Positions 1 through 10,412 of a stretch of DNA of 64,000 nucleotides are shown here, piece after piece. The notes under the pieces are model-generated. The model saw nothing but the letters and a program-made list of their open reading frames with translations. It did not search any database and was not told the origin of the DNA. Location of the stretch: positions 305,943-369,942 of the forward strand of contig JBBHKE010002073.1 in NCBI GenBank assembly GCA_037447655.1, given 5' to 3'. Position numbers and translations under genes: made by a program. Numbering within the stretch: position 1 is the stretch's first letter; every line of letters starts with the position of its first letter. The stretch is from Zygnema cylindricum (Eukaryota > Streptophyta > Zygnematophyceae > Zygnematales > Zygnemataceae).

Positions 1-105
1 GAGCATCGACTCTATGGGACGTGGTACTATTCAACAACAACAATTGGCAGATCAAGAAAATAGTTGCATATGTCTACAAAAGGGGGAAGATTCTAGACTT
101 TTGCA

Positions 106-490
106 ATGAGCTTGCAATACTCTTTTATCGAGTTAGAAAGTGCTAAAAAAGTAGAAACTGAAAAAGAAAAGGTTAATCGCTTACCCATGGAGCTACCCGA
201 TGAGTATGAGAGCATAGTCAATCGTGTACAGAACCCATTGAACCCCAAGTGGACCTGGATTTCTGTGGTAGGGATGATTCTTGTTTGAGAGAATAGCATA
301 GAGATCCGAAAGGGAGGGAATAGTGGACAAGCCTTGGATGCCTAGACCGATTGGAGGAACAAGGACTCAAAGAAACGCTTCGGAAGTTATGGAGGAGGGG
401 GACACAAAAATCAGTCTGATGAGTCCGAACCGAGAGTTCTTAAGGGTCTTTGTCAATTATGTAAAAAACCACGACACTACATGGCGGAGT
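106..490 (+). pseudogene. copia gag remnant with CCHC zinc knuckle
   Basis: The frame from 106 encodes a short gag-like stretch with the motif LPDEYES, as in the gag (UBN2-type) region of plant copia elements, and stops at about 288. In another frame around 447-490 a nucleocapsid-type knuckle, C-X2-C-X4-H-X4-C (CQLCKKPRHYMAEC), is readable. The frame changes between the two parts show decay. Gag would package element RNA into virus-like particles. Confidence 0.7.
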
Positions 491-698
491 GTTCTAAGCT
501 AACGAGCTTCGACTAAAGGAGGGGCAGACCGATGGACCTATGAAAGGGAAAAAGAAGGCACTTCTGACGCAGGTAGAAGAGGAGGAGTCCGAGGATGATG
601 AGCTCTTCTTGGATGAAGAGATGGAGGTGAAGACCGAGGTTGAAATTCCACGAAAATATAAATGTGCCTTTGGAGGATTGACTGGTGAAGCAGACTAG

Positions 699-899
699 AT
701 TGTGGATTCGGATGCTTCTATGCATATGTGTAAGGATAAACACAGGTTCAGAAAAATAAAAAAGATTCCCATTGTAGAAATAGAGTATGGGGATGGGAGG
801 GTAGTAATTACTACTTTGGTAGGAACTATAGATTTGAAAATTAGTGGAAGGAAAGACATCCACGGTTACATGAAACTTTCACGGGTTCTATTCCCATAG
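699..899 (+). pseudogene. copia aspartic protease remnant
   Basis: After an in-frame stop near 699 the sequence reads IVDSDASMHMCKDK, matching the copia protease active-site region, where DSGAS is usual. The Gly of the catalytic D-S/T-G triad is replaced by Asp here. The frame ends at 897-899, before the inverted LTR fragment. This protease would cleave the gag-pol polyprotein; this copy looks dead. Confidence 0.7.
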
Positions 900-964
900 A
901 ATTCATTAGATTTAAAGAAGCTTATCTAAGCGATGCTTCAGAAAGGTGATCAAACCAAATGGTA

Positions 965-1687
965 CGACTTAGGTCATAAACCCAATACAACTTCACCCCT
1001 GTAAAACAAGACTTTATGTGTGCTCAGTTCCCCAACAGAATGCAAAGTTAGAACATGAGTATTTAGACACATTCCCCCACTTTCACTTTCTCTCATAAAT
1101 GCAGCCACCTTGGTAGGCAAAAACTTTGACCAACTACACCTTTGTGTAGCTTGGACTCTGAGTCCGCAACAAAAAGAATCACCAAAAATGGTCAACCGAG
1201 TGAGTTCTAATTAAATGGCAAAAAGAATCACTGAAAATGGTCAACTAAGTGAGTTGTAATTAAATGGCAAAGTTTGCCGATTTATACAGCTGCAATCTAG
1301 GAGAGAGGCAGCTATCTAGCAAAATAATCTAATTCCTAAACCCCTCTATAAACCCCCTAGTAGTGAGGTACGGACCAATCAGTGGACTGTAGCGTACATA
1401 AAAGTACAAGTGCCAAAGTACTTTTTGTACGACATTTGTACTACATGGCCAAAATAGTGACATTTATCATATTCGGATTTGTTATCGTTTGCTCTGGAGA
1501 TTCGATAAACCCGTAAGATAATGTCCAAAGTAAGTATCTTGTGACGGACGCGATTTCCCGTCCCTCACCAAACTGACGGCGCCACCGTCCGTAGCTCTTT
1601 TCCCGCATAGTTGATGTCATGTCACACTGTCACACAATCACTTGACGAACTGATGCCACCTCACCAAAATTAATCCATACACGTGCT
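965..1687 (-). mobile_element. inverted fragment of a related LTR inside the copia pol region
   Basis: The reverse complement of about 970-1450 is clearly similar to the 3' halves of the LTRs at 17409-18595 and 3189-4238: it shares the block around the tandem 'gtac' motifs with 'ggccatgtcgtac', and the block carrying 'gactctgagtccgc'. It occupies the place of the integrase gene, between the protease remnant and the resumption of reverse transcriptase at about 1688. The left boundary is approximate. Confidence 0.7.
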
Positions 1688-3175
1688 TGGGAGCTGGTGG
1701 ACTATCCACCTAACCGAAAACCAATCGGTTGTAAGTGGGTTTTCAAATTAAAACTGAACCCAGATAACACAATCGAACGCTACAAGGCCAGATTAGTGGC
1801 AAAGGGATTTACACAAAAGGAAGGAATTGACTACGAGGAAACCTTTGCCCCGGTGGTCAGATTTCCCTCCGTCCGCATACTTCTCAGTTTAGCAGCGGCG
1901 GAAGACATGGAAGTGCATCAGATGGACATCAAGACAACCTTTTTGCATGGAGAATTGGAAGAGGAGATCTTCATGCGACAACCCGAAGGTTTTGTGGAGG
2001 AAGGAGAGGAGAGTAAGGTATGCCGGCTGATTAAATCTCTTTATGGTTTGAAACAGGCACCTTGACAATGGAATAAGAAGCTTGATGAGTTTCTTACCGG
2101 TCTGGGATATATTCGGATCAGCTCAGATCACTCAATCTATGTTTTCGAAGATGAGGAAGGTTTGATATTTATTGCAATTTATGTTGATGATTTGCTTGTA
2201 TTAAGTAAATCAATGGAAAAAATTAACAAACTGAAAACCGATCTTAAGGGGAGATTTGAAATGAAGGATATGGGAGAAGCAAGATATATTTTGAGAATTC
2301 AAGTAGAGAGAGACCGAAAAAGGAAAATTATAAGATTGACTCAAAAGGAAGCAATAGGGAACATGCTTGAAAAATTTCAAATGGATAAAGCTAATAGTTG
2401 TACAACTCTAATGGAGTTGAAGAAGGGAAGTGAGGGGAGTGAGGAAGAAGGAGTCATAGTCTTAGACGAGGAATTATCTCCTGATGAACAGAAGTTCATG
2501 CAGACTATTCCTTACAGGCAAGTAGTGGGAAGTCTAATCTATTTTATGAATTGTACCCGACCGGATTTAGTTGCAGCAGTACGAGTGTTGAGTAGAAGTC
2601 TAAATGCTCCCACTAAGAAGGATTGGGAGGCAGCTAAGAGAGTCTTTAGATATTTGATAGGAACAAGGGATCTATGGTTGCATTTGGGTGGGGAGAATAC
2701 TGACATCACTACTTGGAGTGATGCCAGTTATGGTGATGCTCCGATGAGGAGATGCACTTCTAGATATGTATTATATGTGGGTGATGGGGCTTGCTGTTGG
2801 AGTAGCAAACAGCAAAAGGTTATTGCTCAGTCCACCATGGAGGCTGAGTATATGGCCTCTTGCTCTGCTGTAAAAGAATTGATGTGGGTCAAGTCTTTGC
2901 TTGGTGAGCTTGGTCACCTTAAGAGTGGTGTGCAGAAAATATTTTGTGATAATCAGGCAGCAATCGCTATTTCTTCCAATCCTAAACATCATTTTAAAGC
3001 CAAACACATGGACATCAGACTCAGCTTTGTTAGAGAAAAAGTAGAAAACAAAATAATCAGTTTAGAGTACAGACCAGATAGTGAGATGGTAGCAGATATG
3101 ATGACCAAACCTGTGCCTTCCCCTAAGCTAATTTTTTGCAGGGAGAAGTGTGGTATGAAATTAAAGATTGACTAG
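1688..3175 (+). pseudogene. copia reverse transcriptase and RNase H (one internal stop)
   Basis: Translation resumes with WELVDYPP and continues through hallmark copia RT blocks: GCKWVFKLK, YKARLVAKGFTQ, the DIKTTFLHG block (usually DVKTAFLHG), SLYGLKQAP, and the catalytic YVDD box (about 2180). An RNase H domain follows with TWSDASYGD, the motif KQQKVIAQSTMEAEYMA, DNQAAI and KHMDI, then the usual C-terminal block near MMTKPVP. The frame is open except for a TGA at 2063-2065, where the family usually has Arg. A CGA-to-TGA change is typical of methyl-CpG decay. The coding sequence ends 14 bases before the 3' LTR. This enzyme copies element RNA into DNA. Confidence 0.93.
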
Positions 3176-3188
3176 AAAATAAGGGGAG

Positions 3189-4238
3189 TGTAGAAACTAA
3201 TGGTTTTATTAGTATTTTCTAGGTCTGAAAAGAAATATAGAAGTCGAGGCAGTCTATCTCTAACTTCTCTCTCCAACTCTCAAACTTGTCGCAGTCACTG
3301 AGAAATTGGAGAGGAAGCTAGAGCCATGGCTACCTAGGCTATCCTGAGGTTTTACGGGAAATTTATATTAGTTAGGGTTTATTTATTTAAAAGGAATATG
3401 CCGGCGACAGGAATTGATCCTTGTACCTACCGGCCGGCAGACAGGAAATAGCCGGTAGCCTTAGCCGTTAAGTCTAGCCGTAGTATTACGTATCATATAG
3501 TTTGATATTCATTTAAATGATTATACGTGCGATAAATCATTTAACTGAAATGAATTACAGGATACATAGATCCAGTAATATATAATGTACGAATTACGGT
3601 ACGGACAAAAATCAGTACCGCGCATTTGTTTCGTAAGTGAAACAAATACCGCGCATGTATTTATTACGGCTACGATTAAATCCGAATTTAATCGGACGGC
3701 CGAGATTAGCGCCGAGATCGCGGAGGAAGATTTCGGCGGTTTGTGGCCATCGCCACATCGGATGACGCGTGGCGAAATTCCGTTGGATTGTGGAATCTCC
3801 GGAGATTATGGCACCGAATCCGGATTTGACATGTGTCGACATTTTGGCCATGTCGTACAATGTCCGTACATAAAGTACACCGGCAGCTGTACTTTTGCGT
3901 ACGGAACTCAATTCTGATTGGTTCCGTACATCAGTAGATAGAGTCTGTGAGAGAGATAGGACTTAGAAAAATTAGAAGATAGGACCCCCTCTCCCAGAGA
4001 GCTTTTGTACAAAAGGTCAACTTTGACCCTCCATAACTTACTTCTCAAGGGAGCAAATTCAGAGATTCTTTTTGCTACCGACTCAGGGGAGTCTTGCCTT
4101 TACAGGGGTGCAGGTGGTCAGGGTTTTTGTCTGCCAGGGTGGCAGTTATTTTTGCTGGAACACAAAGGGGTCAAGATTATCCTAGAGGCTTCTTGGAAGC
4201 TGTTTACTCTGAGGACTTATGGAGGTCTCAGAGTTTCA
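3189..4238 (+). repeat. copia 3' LTR (about 1050 bp)
   Basis: The LTR starts TGTAGAAACTAATGG directly after a purine-rich tract (aataaggggag) and ends GGTCTCAGAGTTTCA, giving the canonical TG...CA ends. The same two ends occur in the solo LTR at 12736-13805; the LTR at 17409-18595 shares the 3' end. About 3400-3480 carries an antisense tRNA-like stretch with a B-box-like 'aattgatcc'. A 110-codon open frame at 3585-3917 is LTR DNA, not a gene. Confidence 0.88.
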
Positions 4239-5167
4239 GACCACCTTTCTTCTTTTATTATCTGTGGGGTGAACATTTTCCAAAATGTACCCCACTGGCG
4301 TGTTTTGACGTTTCTGAAAATCTGTTATCACTCGCGTCATCTGGAAGAATGTTCTACTATAGACATCTTGGTATCTCCTACCCTGTTGTCCTAACAAATA
4401 CCCTTGGCATGGTCATCCAGCGACACCCGGATCTACTATTTCCAGTTTTTCCAAATGTGAATTTGTGATGTTGTCCACATTTTGGGGAAGCCTCCGGTGA
4501 GAGTTAGACATGGTAGATACCGGGAGTTGCTGAGTAAAGTTGGTGAAGCTGTTGTAGTCTATACTCACTGGCTACACGGACGTGCGGGTCAATCTTGAAT
4601 GCCGAGTATGTTTCTACTTTGTATCGAGTTTTCAAGACAGCTTCCAAATCGGAAACTGATGCCGAAAAATAGTAATACAATCTTGAGTTCCGAGGGCGGG
4701 ATCTTTAGTGACACCACTTGTTGATTAAAGTCCTTTCTTTTGTTAGGAACTATTGAAAGTTCTGACCGGAGAACCTTTGTAGTTCCGAGTGGTATGGTGG
4801 CAAAGCTCTTGTCCATTTCCCGCCAAAGTATGGCCATCTGTACCAATCAGTTCTGATACTCCTTTTTCCACCGCTTGGAAATAGGGAATTGCTGAATGGA
4901 ATCAGCTATACCTGCGAACAACTCCGAGGGGGTTGATGTCGAATATACGGGATAGCATCCAGATACCGGAAAAGTCGTTTTCCCCCGGTGTCATAAGTCC
5001 AAGGGGACCACCACTTTGGTGCCCTCTGGATCCTCCGCGTTTGAAACTATAAATTGTTCCTTCCACATGCTTAACTCCATGTTCAACCTTGTCCTGGTGG
5101 CCATACCCAGCAAAATTTCAAATTGTTTACCTTCCACCACTAGGAAGGGGAGTTCAATTTGTATGTA

Positions 5168-5836
5168 TTAGCCAACATCATCAGCAAATTCAATTCGCGT
5201 TGCCTTGATGATGCCATATACTGGTTGGATCCCACTGTTGACCGTACTTAGGCATATGTCACTTGGACTGATTTTCAACTGGATTTCCTCGGGCAATTGT
5301 TGTAATGCTGATGTGGTTATGAGATTAGGGAGAGCTCCGGTATCCACCACTCCATCCTGATACCCGCCGTATCCATTAAGTTTAAAATTTCCTGTCTTGT
5401 TAAGAATAAGAGCCGCCGACATGGCCTTATAATCTCTATCCGCCATAGAAGTCTTAGGTTCCGCTGACATGAAGATTGTCTTAGGTGGTTCTGCCAACGT
5501 GACCCTTTTCCTCCTGGTTTGAACCTCTTCCCCTAATGCCTGTATGAGTGTTTCCTCGGGAAAATTGTGGGAGGAGGCTAGCGTTTTGACGTGAGTCAGA
5601 GCGTAGGGCATCAAGTGTCGTACTAGTATTACTGCTGGTTTGGAGGAAGGAGGGAGAGCTTTGGGCGTTGAAATGGGTGACTCATCCTCTTCTGATTTCT
5701 CATGTTCCCCCCCCTCCTGCTTCCTCACTGCTGGTTTGGAGGAAGGAGGGAGAGCTTTGGGCGTTGAAATGGGTGACTCATCGTCTTCTGATTTCTCCTG
5801 TTCCCCCCCCTCCTGCTTCCTCACTCTCTTCGTCAC
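5168..5836 (-). pseudogene. retrotransposon polyprotein segment with aspartic protease
   Basis: The 222-codon minus-strand frame begins with two copies of a 32-residue Glu/Ser/Pro-rich repeat (KQEGGE..KSE..ESPISTPK) and continues into a protease domain with the active-site motif VDTGALPNLI (about residues 165-175; D-T-G-A). A stop at the end of the frame interrupts the domain; the downstream minus-strand sequence (about 5000-5165) still encodes the second conserved block, with FLVVEG and ILLGM. This matches retropepsins of LTR elements that mature gag-pol. The upstream frame at 5778-5963 is probably part of the same polyprotein after a frameshift. Confidence 0.72.
5631..5822. repeat. 96-bp tandem duplication in the polyprotein linker
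   Basis: Two adjacent copies with a 96-bp period start at 5631 and 5727 and differ at a few positions. The period is 32 codons, so the duplication keeps the reading frame of the retroelement protein. Confidence 0.9.
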
Positions 5837-6240
5837 GATTCCCTGTTGGAGGTGTCATTGGCGCATCTGTGGGTGGTTTTTCAGCTAAGTATCGGTCGAA
5901 CCATTCCTGATCAGTTTCAGTGGTTAAAGGATCCTTTCCCAGCTGGGTTTTCTTGTAATCCACGAAACCATAGAAAGTTTCTTTAGAGCCGGAGGAGGCG
6001 GATGAGTTGGCTTCAAGCCAAGCCCAATGTCAGTGTTTAGGAGGAGAGCTCTTGGTGTGAAGGATAAAGGACCGGTTGCTTTGCGGCTGTGGTACCTTTG
6101 TGCCATCTGTTGCTTGTTTTTTCTCCTGAAGGACGTTGTAGAGCGCAATTGCATGTGGGTGTCCCCTACTCTAACGTTCCAAGCTCCGAACAGAAAGGTC
6201 CGAGCAAGATGAGCCTTTGGAGGCTCCATATCCGAACCCA

Positions 6241-6732
6241 TTAGGTCGTCGTCATCTCCACCCACCGTGGTCTGTTGCACCAGTGTTGCCAGCCTTTCCA
6301 ACAGTTTTTGTTTTTTTTTTTCTGCAGTTTCTGAGCCAGCGTAAAAGGTTGAGGGGTGTACGCATTTGATTCCAAGCGGAGAGCAGCCAGTTCTGCTACC
6401 AAGGCGGCCAATTGATTGCTCAGCTGCTGGATGATGTGTTCTGGCGTTAGTCTGTTTGGTCCCAATTCACCGAGAGATCTACGTTCCCGGGGGTACAAAA
6501 GTTGTAGTGGTAGAGGATAAACAATTGTTTCCCTTTCGCCTGTGAACAAAACATACAGCAACATTTTTTTTGGGACCCCATTTTTCCGAAAACATTGTCC
6601 TTCTTTGTGCCCCATGAACCCACAAGCCTCACATTTCGACCCTTCAGTTGTATACTTCCCCCTTAGCTCATTTGAGATCTGGGCATCATCAAATATTGGA
6701 AGTCGGATTTGTCTCAACAAGGATTGAGACAT
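6241..6732 (-). pseudogene. gag fragment with CCHC zinc knuckle
   Basis: The 163-codon minus-strand frame contains CEACGFMGHKEGQC at residues 34-47 (6592-6633), a C-X2-C-X4-H-X4-C nucleocapsid knuckle. It is followed by a region with LIQQL-like heptads (EHIIQQLSNQLAALVAELAAL) suggesting a short coiled coil. It belongs to element A and would bind element RNA. It is out of frame with the protease segment. Confidence 0.75.
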
Positions 6733-9369
6733 CTTTGTCGTCTCAAAGAGAGGAGTAGGTTTATTGGTGTCTCTAGTGACCGGAGTGCGGTCCCCTCCTC
6801 CGCCTCCCTGCTTGCGTTCCTCCAGCCTCCGGGTTCTTTCTGCACGTTCCTTCTCAAACTATTTTTGTTTGACCGAGAGTTCTGCGTTGAGATTTCTCGC
6901 GCATCGTTTCCATCGTCCCCTGTGAAGATCCGAATGTCCCCCATTCTCTTTTCCTCCTCGGTAGGGTTGATGAAACTTGGTGAGGCCTATCCGGTGGGGT
7001 TGACAAACTGAGCCGAGGAGATTGCTCTGGGGTCTTGAATCTCGGGATCCGAACTGGTCCCTCCTCCAATAAGAAGGGCGGTAGTAGCACTAGTGATTCC
7101 CCCTCCCACTCAGGAAGGTCCCGCTCTCGAAGAAGATTGTGGGTCGCTTGCTCCTCTATACTCAGAGAGGCTTGTTCTCCCCTTAACACTATCTCCACGG
7201 ATGAAATGTGCAGGCAAGGACGAGGCCCCCGGAAGATGGCTGGTGGTGGAGAAGGGGACCACTAGAAGCTTGGAGGAGAAGGTGTCTATCTTCTGATGGG
7301 TGTTTGTCTCCGGTGCCGCCTTTGGGAATTTTCAAGATGAGGAGTTCCGGCACAGGAGGAGGGGGATTGCCTCTGATGAGGTGAGTAAGCGAAGACGTCG
7401 TACTTGTAGGGTAAAACAGGTAGTCCCAAGGACCGACGGACGGCGACAGCGGGAGAAATGGAGGTCGAAGGAGAGGAGGCGTGAGGTGGAGATGGCGGAG
7501 GATTGGACAGTCCGAGAGATATGTGTACTCTATGGTCAAGTTGTAGCTGCATCACGGCCTCCACAGTGGAAGTTCCTTCCACTGAGACTAAGGTAGGTTG
7601 CTCCGTGGCAACAATTGAGTTACCCAGTAGATTTGCACCCATCCCCTCTTTGTAAGGCCCTGTTGTACCCCCTCCTTCCCGCTGAAGGGGAGGTTCCGGT
7701 CTAGGTCCCGTGTAAGTCCTCCTAGCTTGTGTTACATGAGAAGTTGCTTGACCCGGGGGTTGTTCTCCCGCGCAGGAGCCTGTTCTACGAAAGGAATCGA
7801 CCTATCCACTAAAGATCTCCCCTGCTCTCCGTTTAGCCTACCGGATGAGGAGCAATTTGTGTTATAGTGCCTTTTTCCGTTCCTCTTCAAGAGCCTCCCA
7901 GTCTATTGTGACTGGTCCGGCCCTTGTCGTAACCTTACTCTGCGATCGCATGATATCCACCAGTTTCTGGGTGCTGCTCACGACCCGAAAGGATCAACAA
8001 TCCCTCAACCGGGTACCTCGGATTCCGTAGGTCTTGAACGCCGTAATCCTTCGGAAGGTCAGACAACTGGTGCGGAGGGAGACAGGGAACTTGGAGAAAC
8101 TGAGGCAGAAGGAAGGAACGACTCCTCTTTAACTAGGGGAGCAAATCCGCCTTTGCTGTTCCGATGGTTGACCCGGAAATCTCTCTTGGGTTTTGGGCAT
8201 CTTCCGCTTGCTGGTCTCTTCACCTGTCCGGGCCCGAGAAGTTGCCACGCCCCTAGAGTGTTTACTGGTGGCCGTGTCACGAGACAGAGTGGGCTGCTGA
8301 CGGGAAGTGAATAGCCTCCCCTATTGCTCCCTGAAGGAGGTTGAAGAACCACTCTCAGATAAACTGCTAAGAATTTCAACTACACCTCCCATCGGGCGTA
8401 TTATGCGAGCTCGATCACTTCTAGCCACTCGCTGAACCAACTCCTTCTTCACCTTCAACTCATGGATATTGTACAGAGCTAAAATTTCCTTCCGACCTGG
8501 CCGGTTAGGATATGCCAAGATTTTCAGGATCCATGTACGTCTCAACCATGTGAGATTTAGGTCTGGTATAGCGTACCACTTCGAGAACTGGACCTGGAAC
8601 CATTTCCTTATGTGCTAAAACCTTCCTACGGGATTTGGGAGCTCTATCATGTTTTTCTACCTTCTCCGTAGTCCTAGCCCTGCTGGCTTCGGACAACCGT
8701 AGGGAAGTCCTTGGGAGAAAAGATAGGCGGAGGTGGAGGAGATGGGTGCTTCTTTGGCTATTTGGGAGGAATCTCAACTATGACAGGCTCAGGCATCAGT
8801 CCCTTAAGAAACTGCTCTATGTTTTAAGCGGAAGCAAAGGGGACTGCTTCCTCGGGGCACCTGCGACTCTTCCTCTTGGGCCACTGCTTCCTGCCTCTCC
8901 CACTCTTTCTCTACTAACATCTGTAACGTCTCGATCCTGATCATCCCCTCCCGCCCATGACTGACCTGAAAAGAGGAGCTACATCTCCTTATAAAAGTAC
9001 ACTACCCTAACCATCTATCTTCTTTAACTCAAAAGGGGTTACTGGCTTTTTCAGTACTGTGCTTATCCGACAGAAGCCTACTAAATGCTACACCCCAGAC
9101 CACTTTCCAAAGAATAGAAAGGGAATGATAAACATTCGATCTGGTCCGAAGAAATCCGGACAGAAACCAAAGATGACCACAAGAGTACGCGAAATAACTC
9201 CCACGCACAAATATAGAAACAATAAAAATTGGCTCTTTCAAATTAAACAATATCACCTTGCTTAGAGAATGGAAATAAAGATAGAATTCAATGATAATGA
9301 TGAAGTGAGCGAACATACCCCGGAGTGTAACAATGACCAAACTCAGAAGAAGGAAACTCACCCAATTGT

Positions 9370-9651
9370 TAGATTTCCTAGAAATCCGAGATTCGGCATG
9401 TCCCACACTTAGGGAAATTGAGCCGGCCAGGGTTCAAACGTGGGACCTTTCACTTCTGCTGCGAATGCACTACCACTGTGCCACCAGCTCAATGTAGAGA
9501 CTTGCGGGTCCGTACCCATTTATAACCTGCGGCTCGAGTATGGAATATCCATATTCTACCCCGTATTGGACCAGCTTCACATGCCAATCCAACACCCCCC
9601 TCCACGAGAAAGCAGGTCAAACCATCCGCAATCCTGTTGGCTCCGATACCA
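9370..9651 (-). repeat. partial copy of the LTR 3' end in the leader of element A
   Basis: 9370-9651 repeats the sequence that starts again at 9653 inside the LTR: 'cggcatgtcccaca', a tRNA-like block and 'tatggaatatccatattc'. The minus-strand order is therefore LTR, primer-binding site, then a second copy of the LTR end inside the leader. Element B has the same arrangement at 14489-14774, so it predates the separation of the two copies. Confidence 0.75.
9634..9651 (-). other. primer-binding site (initiator-tRNA-Met type) of element A
   Basis: On the minus strand the bases next to the LTR read TGGTATCGGAGCC, one mismatch from the common plant PBS TGGTATCAGAGC, complementary to the 3' end of initiator tRNA-Met. 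This fixes the minus orientation and the inner LTR edge at 9652. Confidence 0.8.
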
Positions 9652-10412
9652 TGTTAGACTTCCTAGAAATACGGGATTCGGCATGTCCCACAATTGGGAA
9701 AATTGAGCCGACCAAGGTTCGAACGTGGGGCCTTTCACTTCAGCTGGGAACGCACTACAACTGTGCCACCAGCTCGATGTAGAGACTGGCGGGTCCGTAC
9801 CCATTTATTACATGCGGCTCGAGTATGGAATATCCATATTCTACCCCGTATTGGACCGGCTTCACGTTGCCAATCCAACACCAATGGCCCCCAAAGACAA
9901 GTATGAGTCTCCCTCACCCCTCGGTTCCGCCGTATAGATCCGACAAGACTCTTCTAAGTTTCAAAACAACGAAAGTCCAAACCGCCCAAAGAGAGGATAG
10001 TGCCAACCACCCCACCCGAGCTACGGTCTCCACAAAGACAATCCAAAACAAAGATGGCAAATAGAGTCAACGACAAAATGCAACAAATCTCCGACAAAAA
10101 AAGTTGATTATATTCTCTGGGGGTTTTCTTAGGAGACAGTACTGAAAAAAGCATCTCAAACAGCCCCAAGTGTCTTATAGAACTAAAGTCTGTCCTATTG
10201 CACCTACCAAAGTCAAAGCAATGCTAAAAGCCAATCAACGGCCAACAATAGTTATCGTACAGATATAAGACAAAAAAAAGGTGTACTACACTCAAGGCAA
10301 AAAGTTAGGCGACTGACTTCGGCTTAATTGACAGCCAAAGGTCCCCCTATGGCACACTAGTAAGCACAAAGTTCTAAATTGACGTGAAACGTCTAACTTT
10401 GACCCACAGTCA
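9652..10412 (-). repeat. LTR of element A (761 bp), shared with element B
   Basis: On the minus strand the LTR begins TGACTGTGGGTCAAAG and ends GGAAGTCTAACA next to the PBS. It is very similar to 14775-15532. It lies directly between the internal regions of elements A and B, so it can be the 5' LTR of A and the 3' LTR of B. It contains a tRNA-like block (about 9705-9780). Confidence 0.82.

Larger units (their letters stand above)
1..4238 (+). mobile_element. Ty1/copia LTR retrotransposon, 3' portion, defective
   Basis: The window opens inside gag of a copia-type element. Visible in order are a gag remnant (about 100-480), a CCHC zinc knuckle (about 447-490), a protease-like segment (from about 700), reverse transcriptase and RNase H (1688-3175), a purine-rich tract (about 3178-3188) and a 3' LTR (3189-4238). 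The 5' LTR and start of gag lie left of the window. The integrase region is missing; a foreign LTR fragment in inverse orientation lies between protease and reverse transcriptase. Several stop codons and frame breaks show that it is inactive. The order protease, (integrase), RT, RNase H is that of Ty1/copia. The right edge abuts a different element, so this copy probably inserted into it. Confidence 0.9.
4239..9651 (-). mobile_element. minus-strand LTR retrotransposon A, internal region (gag-protease, decayed)
   Basis: Read on the minus strand from its LTR at 9652-10412, this block holds a leader, a long degraded gag-like region (about 8950-6740), a CCHC zinc knuckle (6592-6633), a linker with a tandem repeat (5631-5822) and a retroviral-type aspartic protease (about 5020-5400). 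No reverse transcriptase is visible; the left end is cut by the copia 3' LTR at 4238. The gag and protease style resembles Ty3/gypsy elements, but the superfamily is not proven without RT. Region 6919-8700 is closely similar to 10970-12730 of element B. Confidence 0.8.

Noticed and set aside
3585-3917. 110-codon frame, repeated almost unchanged at 27898-28230
   Set aside because: Both lie inside copia-family LTRs, and the diverged LTRs at 12736 and 17409 do not keep the frame. The similarity is DNA-level.
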